DNA of 11,931 nucleotides from CAZMLC01 sp964567125 (GTDB lineage: Bacteria > Verrucomicrobiota > Kiritimatiellia > RFP12 > UBA1067): assembly GCA_964567125.1 (NCBI GenBank), contig CAZMLC010000080.1, positions 1 to 11,931 on the forward strand, in the 5' to 3' direction. The translations under genes were made by a program, and so were the position numbers. The stretch's first letter is position 1. Every line of letters starts with the position of its first letter. Positions 1 to 7,220 of the stretch are shown piece by piece. Under the pieces are notes generated by a model. It did no database searches. It saw nothing but the letters and a program-made list of their open reading frames with translations, and had not been told where the DNA came from.

Positions 1-2
1 CC

Positions 3-851
3 AAGCAAAGTTCGCTGAATATCGGCACGGGGGTTTTGACAATCAACGGCATGGTCAAGGATTCCGCACAAATTAAATACTACGCCGATGCCAACACGAT
101 CATCTGCGACGGCGGACTGATCATCACCAACTATGGAAGCATGATGGCCGCATACAGCGATACGCGGACCTTGACGCTGTCGGGCGGTATAACCTTAGCA
201 GGCACCAACACCGTCTTTGATCTTGTGCGCGCCAGCCTGACGTTGCCGTATGTAACCGGAAATGGGCGCCTGACACTCTCACAATCCGATGCGGGCGCTT
301 CCGTCGTCACCGTGAACCAGAACAGCGATTATGAATTTTCAGGAACTGCGGATGAGAGCTCGATCAACAATGGCAATAATGCCGGGGCCACGCGCCCGTT
401 ATCCTTTGTCAAAAACGGCAGCGGCACATGGACGCTCTCCGGCACAAACAACACCTATCACGGCCCAACAACCGTCAACGGCGGCGCATTGCGCATCACG
501 GGGAAAGTCCTGAACTCCGCTGTCTCTATCATGAATGGCGCACGCTTCTCGGGTCATGGTGGCGTGGTGCAATCCCTCTCATTGGCAAGCAACAGCGTCT
601 TTAGTGTCGCGGTCAATGGTGCCGCGACGGAGCAGACGACCGTGCTAAATACCGTGACGATCGCCGCAGGCGCCAAGCTGACAACCCAGGGTGATTACAG
701 CCGCTCCGTCAACGTCGCGATCCTCACGGCGACAGGTGGCATCTCAGGAAGTTTTGCGACAGAAGGATTGCCGCCTGATGTCCAGATCGTTTACACGGCG
801 AACGAGGTCCGACTGGTCATTCTCAAGGGAACAGTCATGACCGTACGCTAA
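3..851 (+). CDS. Autotransporter-associated beta-strand repeat protein, C-terminal part (5' end outside window)
   Basis: The reading frame is open from base 3 with no stop and no convincing start or ribosome-binding site, so the gene begins before the window. What remains is about 282 residues rich in Gly, Ser, Thr and Asn, with alternating beta-strand character. Around bases 405-520 there is a typical autotransporter-associated beta-strand (PATR-like) unit: a Lys-Asn-Gly-Ser-Gly-Thr-Trp-Thr-Leu-Ser-Gly core, then Asn-Thr-Tyr-x-Gly-Pro-Thr-Thr-Val-Asn-Gly-Gly. Such units form stacked beta-helix turns in large secreted or surface proteins. The protein ends in a hydrophobic strand-rich tail (...VRLVILKGTVMTVR) with no recognisable beta-barrel translocator and no PEP-CTERM-like sorting signal, so the export route is unclear. 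The next gene starts 24 nt downstream and may be co-transcribed. The family call is firm; the function (surface adhesin or polysaccharide-associated protein) is a guess. Confidence 0.75.
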   Translation, partial: KQSSLNIGTGVLTINGMVKDSAQIKYYADANTIICDGGLIITNYGSMMAAYSDTRTLTLSGGITLAGTNTVFDLVRASLTLPYVTGNGRLTLSQSDAGASVVTVNQNSDYEFSGTADESSINNGNNAGATRPLSFVKNGSGTWTLSGTNNTYHGPTTVNGGALRITGKVLNSAVSIMNGARFSGHGGVVQSLSLASNSVFSVAVNGAATEQTTVLNTVTIAAGAKLTTQGDYSRSVNVAILTATGGISGSFATEGLPPDVQIVYTANEVRLVILKGTVMTVR

Positions 852-875
852 TCACGAAGACGGAGAACGACAGAA

Positions 876-1886
876 ATGAACATGCGATCAGTATGCACGG
901 AAAGTGCCAGAACTAAAATAGCCGGGATGGTCCTTCTGGTTGCAGCAAGCCTCGTCTCCATGTCTGTTTTCAGTGGTTGTCATTTGACCGCCCCCGAATC
1001 CCGCCGCGCGATTTTTCACGGACCTGGCGTTCCCTTCGATCTGCAGGGATTCATTGACCAGGCGCTTGCTGCCGGCGAGAAACGCATTGTGATCGCACCG
1101 GGGCGCTATCGCGTCACGCCGCGCCGTCACTGTCATCTGCGGCTGCGCGACCTTGAGCACGTCACGCTCATCGCCAAAGATGTCGAGTTGGTCTCCTACA
1201 CCGGTGAACGGATCAAGGATGCGAAAGTCCTTGCGATTGCCGCGGATGGCAACGTCACAGCTGAGGAGCAGGCGTTTCTCCTCGCCCAGCGGATGAATCA
1301 AGGCACTAAGGATGGCCTGGCTAAACCCAACACCGAAGGCTGGCGTCTGACCCTCGATCGACCCGTGGAACTGCCACGAGGTTCTGTCGTCTGCTCCACC
1401 CGCCGCACAGGCAACGGATTCCTGGTCAAGGATTGCGACTTCGGCTACAACCGCTCGCGCGGCATCCTGATCAAGGCCAGCAACGGCCAGGTCGTCGGTA
1501 ATCGTCTGACAGGCTGTTGGATGTCCTCCGTGCTGGTTGCGCCTGAATGGTGGTGGCTTGAATCCGGCAGCAGCTGCGACGTGGTGATCGCAGACAATCA
1601 GATTACGGACTGCAAAGGAATCGCTATTGATGTTATTGCCCGGGGTGGCAATGGCGCTGTGGCGCCCAGCGGCGCACATCGGAATATCACCATCCGCAAC
1701 AATGCGATCCTGAACTCCCCGTTGCCGAATATCCATGTCACCTCCACGGAGAACCTCTCCATCCAGAACAATCGCTTCACGCCGTTGGACAGCACGTTCA
1801 GCCGTTTCCGCTGGGGAGACAAGCCGCCTGCAGCCATTGTCCTTGAGTCCTGCGCGCAGACCGACATCCAAAGCGAAAAGAACTGA
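876..1886 (+). CDS. Right-handed parallel beta-helix lipoprotein, probably with an internal deletion
   Basis: 336 residues; a GGAGAA ribosome-binding site at 862-867 supports the ATG at 876. The N-terminus is a lipoprotein signal: basic region, hydrophobic stretch about 16-32, lipobox F-S-G-C with Cys35 as the lipidated residue. Residues 47-100 match the first turns of pectate-lyase-like beta-helix proteins (FHGPGVPFDL..., then IVIAPGRYRV). Residues 180-330 hold several turns of beta-helix with Asn ladders (VVIADNQI, ITIRNNAI, LSIQNNRF). From memory of related PVC proteins, which are much longer, the segment between VTLIA (about residue 100) and ELVSYTGERIKDAKVL (from about 104) normally contains a large block of further turns, so this copy appears deleted in frame. 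The C-terminus (TDIQSEKN) also ends abruptly, next to an AT-rich island. Members are probably polysaccharide-binding or -cleaving. Whether this version folds is doubtful, and no catalytic residues can be assigned. Confidence 0.7.
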   Translation: MNMRSVCTESARTKIAGMVLLVAASLVSMSVFSGCHLTAPESRRAIFHGPGVPFDLQGFIDQALAAGEKRIVIAPGRYRVTPRRHCHLRLRDLEHVTLIAKDVELVSYTGERIKDAKVLAIAADGNVTAEEQAFLLAQRMNQGTKDGLAKPNTEGWRLTLDRPVELPRGSVVCSTRRTGNGFLVKDCDFGYNRSRGILIKASNGQVVGNRLTGCWMSSVLVAPEWWWLESGSSCDVVIADNQITDCKGIAIDVIARGGNGAVAPSGAHRNITIRNNAILNSPLPNIHVTSTENLSIQNNRFTPLDSTFSRFRWGDKPPAAIVLESCAQTDIQSEKN

Positions 1887-1973
1887 AGTCTTTACGAACA
1901 GGAATAGTGAGATTATTGGATGGTATGATACAGGTCTCCAAAGAGACACACGCTATCTGCGTTCACGATCCTG
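1887..1973. other. Short gap between convergent genes
   Basis: This 87-bp stretch lies between the stop codons of the beta-helix lipoprotein (+) and the ATPase (-). It contains a weak 5-bp hairpin at 1934-1947 (GTCTC, loop CAAA, GAGAC) without a T tract on either strand, so it is not a convincing terminator. Base composition becomes more AT-rich here than in the preceding gene. Confidence 0.4.
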
Positions 1974-3146
1974 TTACTCCACGCTACTTTCACGAATGAG
2001 CGGGCCCGTCTCCTTAAAGTTTACAAACGAATAGTCCTTGCTACCAGGGAACGCACCCCCCGCGTAAATCACCGTGGTTGACACTGTCTGAGGCAGAAGA
2101 CTGCGCATCTTTAAAAGATGCTTGGCCATCGAGGCATCCGGTGTCATGGCGGATTTAATCTCAATCAGATGGAGTTTCCGACTACGATCAAGGATCAAGT
2201 CGATTTCAATTCCATTTTTATCCCTGAAATAGTAGAGACTGGCGGGTTTCCCCATGTTAAACCGCGTTTTAAGCGCTTCAAGAACAACAAGATTCTCAAA
2301 AAGTCCGCCAATCAGCGGATCACGCGCGACTTGTCGCGACGATTCAATTCCTAAAAGATGCGCCGCAAGACCAACATCTGTAAAAAATATTTTGGGCGAT
2401 TTCACAAGTCGTTTGCCGAAGTTGTTGTAGTAACAGGGCAACCGGAAGATAATGAAACTGGCCTCAAGAACCGAGAGCCAGGAGGCTAGCGTTGTCGCTG
2501 AAACACCAACCTCTCCGGCCATGCTCTGCAAATTAACGATCTGCCCAACGCGCCCCGCAAGTAACTTAATAAAGGTCTCAAACGCAGACTGATTATTCAC
2601 ATTGATGAGTTGCCGTACATCGCGTTCAACATAGGTCTGGTAATAGGCTTCGTGAACACGCTCAGGTGGAAGGTTTTCATCGAAGATGCGCGGCAGAAAA
2701 CCGGAGAACAGATACTCATCCCGCTCATACGAAAAGCCAGCCTCGGTCAATTCCGAAATGGAAAGAGGCAAGAGCGTCAAAAGAGCGGTGCGCCCCGCCA
2801 ATGATTGCGCAATACTCGCTCGCAATTTAGACTGATGCGACCCCGTTAAAATGAACAGGCCTTTTTGTTTATTTTGATCGGAAAAAACCTGTATGAAGCT
2901 GAGCAACTCCGGGACATGCTGAACTTCATCGATAATGACAGGCGCAGGATAGTGTTTAAAAAAAAGCTCAGGATCCGACTGTGCAAGTCGACGAAATTTC
3001 GGAAGCTCAAGATTGACATAGGTATAGCCAGGAAAAACACTTTGGGCCAATGTCGTTTTCCCGGATTGGCGCGGCCCAAGCAAAGTGACAACAGAAAACT
3101 GGGTGGCCAGTTCCTTAAGATGTGGAGCGATATGCCTGTTAATCAT
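1974..3146 (-). CDS. AAA-family ATPase with DUF4143-type C-terminal domain
   Basis: 390 residues with the usual architecture of the AAA_14/DUF4143 ATPases. The P-loop GPRQSGKTT is at residues 24-32, Walker B VIIDEV at 70-75, and a sensor-like LTGS at 100-103. The C-terminal part carries a nuclease-like (PD-(D/E)XK-fold) signature: GLFEN with Glu284, E-x-D at 314-316 and E-I-K at 329-331. The ATG at 3146 has a well-placed AGAGGA Shine-Dalgarno on the minus strand (complement of 3153-3158). The family is widespread in bacteria and archaea, often as scattered orphan copies, and its cellular role is not established; DNA-related, defence or regulatory roles have been suggested. The gene runs opposite to its neighbours and is visibly AT-richer than them, which suggests horizontal acquisition. 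All motifs look intact, so it is probably functional. Confidence 0.88.
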   Translation of the reverse strand: MINRHIAPHLKELATQFSVVTLLGPRQSGKTTLAQSVFPGYTYVNLELPKFRRLAQSDPELFFKHYPAPVIIDEVQHVPELLSFIQVFSDQNKQKGLFILTGSHQSKLRASIAQSLAGRTALLTLLPLSISELTEAGFSYERDEYLFSGFLPRIFDENLPPERVHEAYYQTYVERDVRQLINVNNQSAFETFIKLLAGRVGQIVNLQSMAGEVGVSATTLASWLSVLEASFIIFRLPCYYNNFGKRLVKSPKIFFTDVGLAAHLLGIESSRQVARDPLIGGLFENLVVLEALKTRFNMGKPASLYYFRDKNGIEIDLILDRSRKLHLIEIKSAMTPDASMAKHLLKMRSLLPQTVSTTVIYAGGAFPGSKDYSFVNFKETGPLIRESSVE

Positions 3147-3244
3147 TGGATTTCCTCTTTATGAAACGGGAATATCCTAATTATTTTTCAGACATTATTC
3201 AAGTTAAACTTTTGTTTTGCCTAACTTTTATCACATTCCAAATT

Positions 3245-3312
3245 CACGTTTCACCATGCCAATATTCCAGTATTCCATCGTTCCATCTATGTTCGAATTT
3301 CCACGTTTCACC
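3245..3312. repeat. Direct repeat bracketing degenerate octamer repeats
   Basis: CACGTTTCACC occurs exactly at 3245-3255 and 3302-3312, in the same orientation, with similar AATT-containing flanks. Between the copies is a run of period-8 units ending in TTCC: AATATTCC (3261-3268), AGTATTCC (3269-3276) and ATCGTTCC (3277-3284). This looks like a decayed short tandem array or minisatellite remnant. No function can be assigned. Confidence 0.5.
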
Positions 3313-3349
3313 TCCCTTTAGAATTCTCTCTCCTCATCGCTGAAAACGG

Positions 3350-3378
3350 TTGAACTCTGTCTCAAAATTTGTGATAAT
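3350..3378 (+). promoter_or_regulatory. Putative sigma70-type promoter of the dehydrogenase operon
   Basis: A -35-like TTGAAC at 3350-3355 is followed after exactly 17 nt by a -10-like GATAAT at 3373-3378. This predicts transcription starting around 3385, giving a leader of about 40 nt before the ATG at 3426. Position, spacing and the absence of another candidate make this the likely operon promoter. Consensus rules in PVC bacteria are less well tested than in Proteobacteria. Confidence 0.5.
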
Positions 3379-3399
3379 GAAACTTTATCGAATTTTAAG

Positions 3400-3412
3400 C
3401 GAAAGTATTTCG
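3400..3412. promoter_or_regulatory. Small palindrome in the operon leader, possible operator
   Basis: CGAAA-GTA-TTTCG is a perfect inverted repeat with 5-bp arms. It lies just after the predicted transcription start and touches the ribosome-binding site GAAAGG (3412-3417). A bound repressor here could block transcription or translation of the operon. Related TCGAA half-sites occur at 3388-3392 and 3292-3297. No regulator gene is in the window, and a palindrome this short could be chance. Confidence 0.3.
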
Positions 3413-3425
3413 AAAGGTCTTTGCA

Positions 3426-4472
3426 ATGAATCAAGCGGAAATGCGTGCCGTTGTCTATCACGGCAAGATGGATGTTCGCGTCGAGACGATGGCCGTGCCT
3501 GTGTGCGCCAAGGGCGAACTGCTCGTCAAGGTCGATGCCTGCGCAGTGTGCGGTTCAGACATGAAAGCCTACCTCTCGGGAAATCCGCGCATGACACCGC
3601 CCATCGTGATGGGGCATGAGTTCGCCGGCGTCATTGTAGATGCGCAGACTGAGGGCTTCAGCGCCGGGGAACGCATCGTGATGGCCACCAGCGTCTCGTG
3701 CGGCACCTGCGCCTACTGCCAGAAGGGCTGGCGCAACCTCTGCGCCAACGTGCGGCCCATGGGCTTCGGCTACAACGGCGGCATGGCGGAGTACGTGGTC
3801 ATCCCGCGCCAGGCGATTGAAAACGGCCACGTGGTCAAAGTCCCGGCAACCGTCAACCCCCTCTTCGCCGCCTTGGCTGAACCGGTCAGCTGCGCCGTCA
3901 ATTCGTGCGAAAACAGCGCGATCAAGCCGGGCGACACCGTGCTCGTGATGGGTGCAGGCCCCATGGGTATTCTGAACGCCCTCGTGGCGCGCCACTACGG
4001 CGCGAAACAGGTGATCCTCTCCGAAATCAATCCTGAGCGACTCGCACAGGGTGGCTCCTTTGGTTTTGACCGTCTCGTCAATCCCGGCACCGAAGACCTC
4101 GCGGCCATCGTGAAATCCATGACCAACGGCTACGGCGCGGATGTCGTGATTGTGGCAGCCCCCGCGGCTGCCCCGCAGGAAGAGGCGATTGGGCTCGTGC
4201 GCAAACGCGGCACGGTCTGCCTCTTTGCCTCCTTGCCACCGGACCGCAAAATGATTACCATAGATAGCCGTCTGTTGCACTATGGCGAACTGCGCGTCGT
4301 CGGCACCAGCGACTCCACCGCGGAACACGTCACCAAGGCGGTGAGCATCCTCGGGGATCCGGCGTTCCCCGCGGCAAAGATCATCACGCACCAGCTGGGC
4401 TTCGATGGGTTCCACCAGGCTATCGAGCTGATGAAAAGCGGCGTAGCCTTGCGCGTCGTCCTCAAAGCCTAA
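3426..4472 (+). CDS. Zinc-dependent medium-chain alcohol/polyol dehydrogenase
   Basis: 348 residues, normal length for the sorbitol/threonine dehydrogenase branch of the medium-chain dehydrogenase/reductase family. The GroES-like N-terminal domain has catalytic-zinc ligands Cys42 (in CGSD), His64-Glu65 (GHE) and Glu152 (AEPVSC). The structural-zinc cysteines are Cys92, Cys95, Cys98 and Cys106. The Rossmann domain starts with GAGPMG at 176-181, and the acidic Glu200 at the end of the second strand suggests NAD(H) rather than NADP(H). It should oxidise a secondary alcohol of a polyol, sugar or amino-acid derivative in the cytoplasm; the substrate cannot be read from the sequence. The ATG at 3426 is preceded by GAAAGG at 3412-3417. 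It is the first gene of a five-gene catabolic-looking operon; the next gene starts 25 nt after its stop. Confidence 0.9.
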   Translation: MNQAEMRAVVYHGKMDVRVETMAVPVCAKGELLVKVDACAVCGSDMKAYLSGNPRMTPPIVMGHEFAGVIVDAQTEGFSAGERIVMATSVSCGTCAYCQKGWRNLCANVRPMGFGYNGGMAEYVVIPRQAIENGHVVKVPATVNPLFAALAEPVSCAVNSCENSAIKPGDTVLVMGAGPMGILNALVARHYGAKQVILSEINPERLAQGGSFGFDRLVNPGTEDLAAIVKSMTNGYGADVVIVAAPAAAPQEEAIGLVRKRGTVCLFASLPPDRKMITIDSRLLHYGELRVVGTSDSTAEHVTKAVSILGDPAFPAAKIITHQLGFDGFHQAIELMKSGVALRVVLKA

Positions 4473-4497
4473 GCCTGCACAGCAGGGAGAACAGCGA

Positions 4498-5262
4498 ATG
4501 AATCTGAATTTAAAGAACAAGATCGCCCTTGTGACCGGCGGTTCGCGCGGTATTGGCGCCGCGATCTGCCGCGGTCTCGCGGCCGAAGGCGTACGCGTCG
4601 GAGTCAATTATTCCGCGAGCGCGGAAAAGGCGGAAGCCGTGGCCGAAGCGATCCGCCGCGACTTCGGCGTGGATGCTGTTGCTATCAAGGGCAATCTCGA
4701 AATCGAAGCTGACATCGTCGCGCTCTTTGATGCACTCGAAGCGCGCTGGGGTGCACCCGTGGATATCCTCGTGAACAACGCGGCTTACTGTCCGGGCGGA
4801 CCGCTTCAAAGTTACTCGGTGGAGGAGTGGGAAAAGACCTTTCGCGTCAATGTGACCGGCTGCTTCGTTGCGAGCAAAGAGCACATCCGGCGCCTGCTCG
4901 CGGCCAGCATGCGCGGCACGATCGTCAATATCGCTTCGCAGGCGGCGTTTCTGGGTTCAACGTCCGGACATCTGCCCTACGACTCCAGCAAAGGCGCCAT
5001 GATCTCCATGACGCGTGCGCTGGCCCGCGAGGTAGGCAAACACGGCATCACCGTCAATGCCATCGCCCCCGGACTGGTGAAGACGGAGATGGTCGCTGAC
5101 AAGCTCGCGGCCAAACTCGATTTCTATCTCTCGCGCATTCCGATCAACCGCATTGCCGAACCCGAAGATATCGCGAATGCCACGGTTTTTCTCGCATCCG
5201 ATGCCGCAGCCTACATGACTGGCGCCACGCTGGATCTGACCGGCGGCATGATGATGCACTAA
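4498..5262 (+). CDS. Short-chain dehydrogenase/reductase, FabG-like (SDR 1)
   Basis: 254 residues, a classical SDR. The cofactor motif TGGSRGIG is at 13-20, NNAA at 93-96, and the catalytic set is Asn118, Ser147, Tyr161 and Lys165 (YDSSK). The PGLVKTEM loop and the C-terminal TGATLDLTGG segment are typical of 3-oxoacyl-ACP-reductase-like and sugar-dehydrogenase-like SDRs. There is no acidic residue after the second strand (VGVNYSAS), and basic Arg17 in the glycine-rich loop favours NADP(H). Because it sits between a polyol-type dehydrogenase and a propeller lipoprotein rather than among fatty-acid genes, oxidation or reduction of a sugar-derived ketone or alcohol is more likely than fatty-acid synthesis. 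The Shine-Dalgarno GGGAGA at 4485-4490 supports the start. The family is sure; the substrate is unknown. Confidence 0.9.
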   Translation: MNLNLKNKIALVTGGSRGIGAAICRGLAAEGVRVGVNYSASAEKAEAVAEAIRRDFGVDAVAIKGNLEIEADIVALFDALEARWGAPVDILVNNAAYCPGGPLQSYSVEEWEKTFRVNVTGCFVASKEHIRRLLAASMRGTIVNIASQAAFLGSTSGHLPYDSSKGAMISMTRALAREVGKHGITVNAIAPGLVKTEMVADKLAAKLDFYLSRIPINRIAEPEDIANATVFLASDAAAYMTGATLDLTGGMMMH

Positions 5263-5284
5263 CACGAAACAAAAGGATACGATC

Positions 5285-6340
5285 ATGCAGACAACACGCA
5301 CACTCGCGTTCGTACTCGCAACAGCGCTCGGACTCGCCGGCTGCTGCGGCCTGAACCTCTGTTCAACGTCCGCGCTTAAAACGCCCAAGCTGGCCTTTAC
5401 GCTGACCGGAAAATACACCAATCCAGACGGCATGTGCATCCACGACGGCGACGTCTATGTGAACATGAACAACATGATCGCAGGCAAGCCCTCCACGATC
5501 GTCAGGATTGCGCGCAATCAGCAGCTCGAAGAGGTGGTGACCCTGCCCGTGCATCCCAAGACAGGCGTGGTAACCGCGCTCGGTATCGTCTTTGCGCAGG
5601 ACGGCAACCTCTACGTGAATGACAATCAGAATTTCGGCGGTAAGGGTCTCGGCCTCTCACGCATTCTGCGCGTAGTCATGCAGAACAAGAAGGCGCTGCG
5701 CGTTGAAACCGTCGCAGTCGGGATCAATGAGGCCAACGGCATCACCACGTTTGGCGATGAACTCTATATCGCGGACACCAACTTCGGCACGAAAGAGCCC
5801 TTCACCAGCGGCATCTATCGTTTCAAGCTGGCGGAACTCTCGGCGGAGAAACCCGTCGTCGTCCAGGCCGGTCCGAAGGACCCGCACTGCATCGGCACCT
5901 TCACGACCACCGGCAAATATACGATCGGTGCAAACGGTATTGCCGCGGATCAGGCCGGCAACGTCTATGTCTGCAATTTCGGCGACGTCACGCTTTGGCG
6001 CTTCACCTTTGATCAGAACCGTATCGTAAAGTCCTTTGAACCCTTCGCCGTATGCAAGGATGCAGGCGTTGAAAGCCTTGACGGGCTGCAGTATGACAAC
6101 CAAGGTTCACTCTGGAGTGCGGACTTTATCGGCAACGCGATCGTGCGCATTGACACCGCCACAGGCAAAACCACCATCGTTGCTAAAAACGCTCCGAATG
6201 CCGGAGCCAACGGCAAGCTGGTTTCGCCCTCCGAATGTATCCGTCTGAACAACACCGTTTACGTCTCGAACATCAACCTGACCTTTGGGCCGCACACGGC
6301 GATCCCGGAACAGACGATGTCCGTCATCGACGTCGAATAA
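5285..6340 (+). CDS. Lipoprotein with six-bladed beta-propeller (SMP-30/NHL-like)
   Basis: 351 residues; the Shine-Dalgarno AAAGGA at 5272-5277 supports the ATG at 5285. The signal peptide ends in a clear lipobox L-A-G-C with Cys20 lipidated, so the protein is membrane-anchored outside the cytoplasm. Six spaced repeats of the pattern (N/D)-G-hydrophobic ... G-x-hydrophobic-Tyr/Trp-Val can be counted at about 46-60, 98-113, 150-165, 216-231, 265-280 and 315-329, as expected for a six-bladed propeller. Two residues comparable to SMP-30/gluconolactonase metal ligands are visible: Asn151 in ANGI and Asp266 in LDGL. The usual N-terminal Glu ligand is not evident, since the first blade has NPDGM. 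It could be a lactonase-like hydrolase or a substrate-binding propeller serving the dehydrogenases around it. The fold is likely; the activity is inference. Confidence 0.75.
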   Translation: MQTTRTLAFVLATALGLAGCCGLNLCSTSALKTPKLAFTLTGKYTNPDGMCIHDGDVYVNMNNMIAGKPSTIVRIARNQQLEEVVTLPVHPKTGVVTALGIVFAQDGNLYVNDNQNFGGKGLGLSRILRVVMQNKKALRVETVAVGINEANGITTFGDELYIADTNFGTKEPFTSGIYRFKLAELSAEKPVVVQAGPKDPHCIGTFTTTGKYTIGANGIAADQAGNVYVCNFGDVTLWRFTFDQNRIVKSFEPFAVCKDAGVESLDGLQYDNQGSLWSADFIGNAIVRIDTATGKTTIVAKNAPNAGANGKLVSPSECIRLNNTVYVSNINLTFGPHTAIPEQTMSVIDVE

Positions 6341-6361
6341 AACAAACAAGGAATAAAGAGC

Positions 6362-7156
6362 ATGAATAACTTTCTTGATTTCAAAGGAAAGACAGCACTC
6401 ATCACCGGTGCGGCTGGCGCACTCGGGAAAGGGGTCGCACAAGGTCTGGCACAATGCGGAGCCCGCGTTTTCATCACGGATCTGAAGCAGGAGACCGTGG
6501 ACGCAACCGTCACCGCGCTCAAGCAGGCGGGATACGATGCCGCCGGACTCGCCGCCGATGTCACGAACGAAGAACAGGTCAAGGCGGTTGTCGCAGCCGC
6601 GGCCGCACGCTTTAACAACGTCGTCGATATCCTCGTCAACGTGGCCGGCATCGCGGGCCAGAATCCGGTTGAAGAGATCACCGAGAAGGAATGGGATTTC
6701 GTCTTCGCCGTCAACTGCAAAGGCACCTTCTTCTTCGTCAAGCACGTGGTGCCCATGATGAAGGCGCGCAAATACGGCAAGATCGTGAACTTCTCGTCGC
6801 AGTCGGGCAAGAACGGCTCCGCCCTTCTGAGTCACTACAGCGCAGCCAAAGGCGCGATCATTGCATTCACGCAAGCTACGGCGTTTGAGTTCGCCAAGGA
6901 TAACATCCAAGTGAACTGCGTCTGCCCGGGCGTCACGGATAACACCGGCGTTTGGACATTCATGTCCGCGAACTACATCGAGAATATGAAGCAGGAGCGC
7001 AACGAAGTGGTGAAGAAATTCTCCGCCAAGATCCCGCTCGGACGTCTGGCCAGTATTGAAGACGTGGTCGACACCACCGTCTACCTCTGCTCCTCCGCTT
7101 CGAACTACATCACCGCTCAGTCACTCAACATCTCTGGCGGACGGTTAGCCCTGTAA
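6362..7156 (+). CDS. Short-chain dehydrogenase/reductase (SDR 2)
   Basis: 264 residues, a second classical SDR only moderately similar to the upstream one. The cofactor loop reads TGAAGALG at 15-22, a known variant of TGxxxGxG. Asp40 ends the second strand (FITD), which favours NAD(H). The NNAG motif is NVAG at 93-96. Catalytic Asn118, Ser146, Tyr159 and Lys163 (YSAAK) are all present. The region after PGVTDNTG (about 189-215) is longer and more polar than in SDR 1, so the substrate probably differs. The Shine-Dalgarno AAGGAA at 6348-6353 supports the start, 21 nt after the lipoprotein stop. Its stop codon lies inside a perfect 7-bp inverted repeat (7148-7163). Downstream, the operon is interrupted by the four-helix-bundle element before deoC. 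Confidence 0.9.
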   Translation: MNNFLDFKGKTALITGAAGALGKGVAQGLAQCGARVFITDLKQETVDATVTALKQAGYDAAGLAADVTNEEQVKAVVAAAAARFNNVVDILVNVAGIAGQNPVEEITEKEWDFVFAVNCKGTFFFVKHVVPMMKARKYGKIVNFSSQSGKNGSALLSHYSAAKGAIIAFTQATAFEFAKDNIQVNCVCPGVTDNTGVWTFMSANYIENMKQERNEVVKKFSAKIPLGRLASIEDVVDTTVYLCSSASNYITAQSLNISGGRLAL

Positions 7157-7163
7157 ACAGGGC
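7148..7163. repeat. Perfect short inverted repeat over the SDR 2 stop codon
   Basis: GCCCTGT at 7148-7154 and ACAGGGC at 7157-7163 are exact reverse complements separated by AA; the TAA stop (7154-7156) falls inside. No T tract follows, so intrinsic termination is unlikely. It ends 3 nt before the left arm of the element at 7167. It may be an mRNA-processing or stability hairpin, or chance. Confidence 0.45.
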
Positions 7164-7166
7164 GAG

Positions 7167-7211
7167 AGTGTCAGTAAGTTTGGAAGTGTCAATAAGTCTT
7201 AGAAGTGCAAG
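7167..7211 (+). repeat. Left inverted arm of the IVS-like element
   Basis: 45 nt, divisible into an 18-mer AGTGTCAGTAAGTTTGGA (7167-7184), a 10-mer AGTGTCAATA (7185-7194) and a 17-mer AGTCTTAGAAGTGCAAG (7195-7211). All three blocks recur in the same order, reverse-complemented, in the right arm. The four-helix-bundle ATG follows 10 nt later. Confidence 0.75.
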
Positions 7212-7220
7212 TAAGTCTTC

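Larger units (their letters stand above)
3147..3425. other. AT-rich divergent intergenic region
   Basis: This 279-bp region separates the minus-strand ATPase from the plus-strand operon. It should hold both divergent promoters. I can support a sigma70-like promoter and a small palindrome on the operon side (listed separately), and a run of degenerate TTCC-containing octamers between two copies of an 11-bp direct repeat. I see no RNA gene and no small coding region with a credible ribosome-binding site. Confidence 0.6.

Noticed and set aside
36..38. TTG at 36 as the start of the beta-strand repeat protein
   Set aside because: No ribosome-binding site is present and the frame is open back to base 3, so the gene is truncated by the window.
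888..1949. Long minus-strand open frame of 353 codons opposite the beta-helix gene
   Set aside because: It lies opposite a gene with clear lipoprotein and beta-helix features, has no recognisable domain, and is explained by codon bias in GC-rich sequence.
3555..4607. Minus-strand open frame of 350 codons opposite the zinc dehydrogenase
   Set aside because: The plus strand encodes an intact dehydrogenase; the antisense product is rich in His, Arg and Ala with no family signature.
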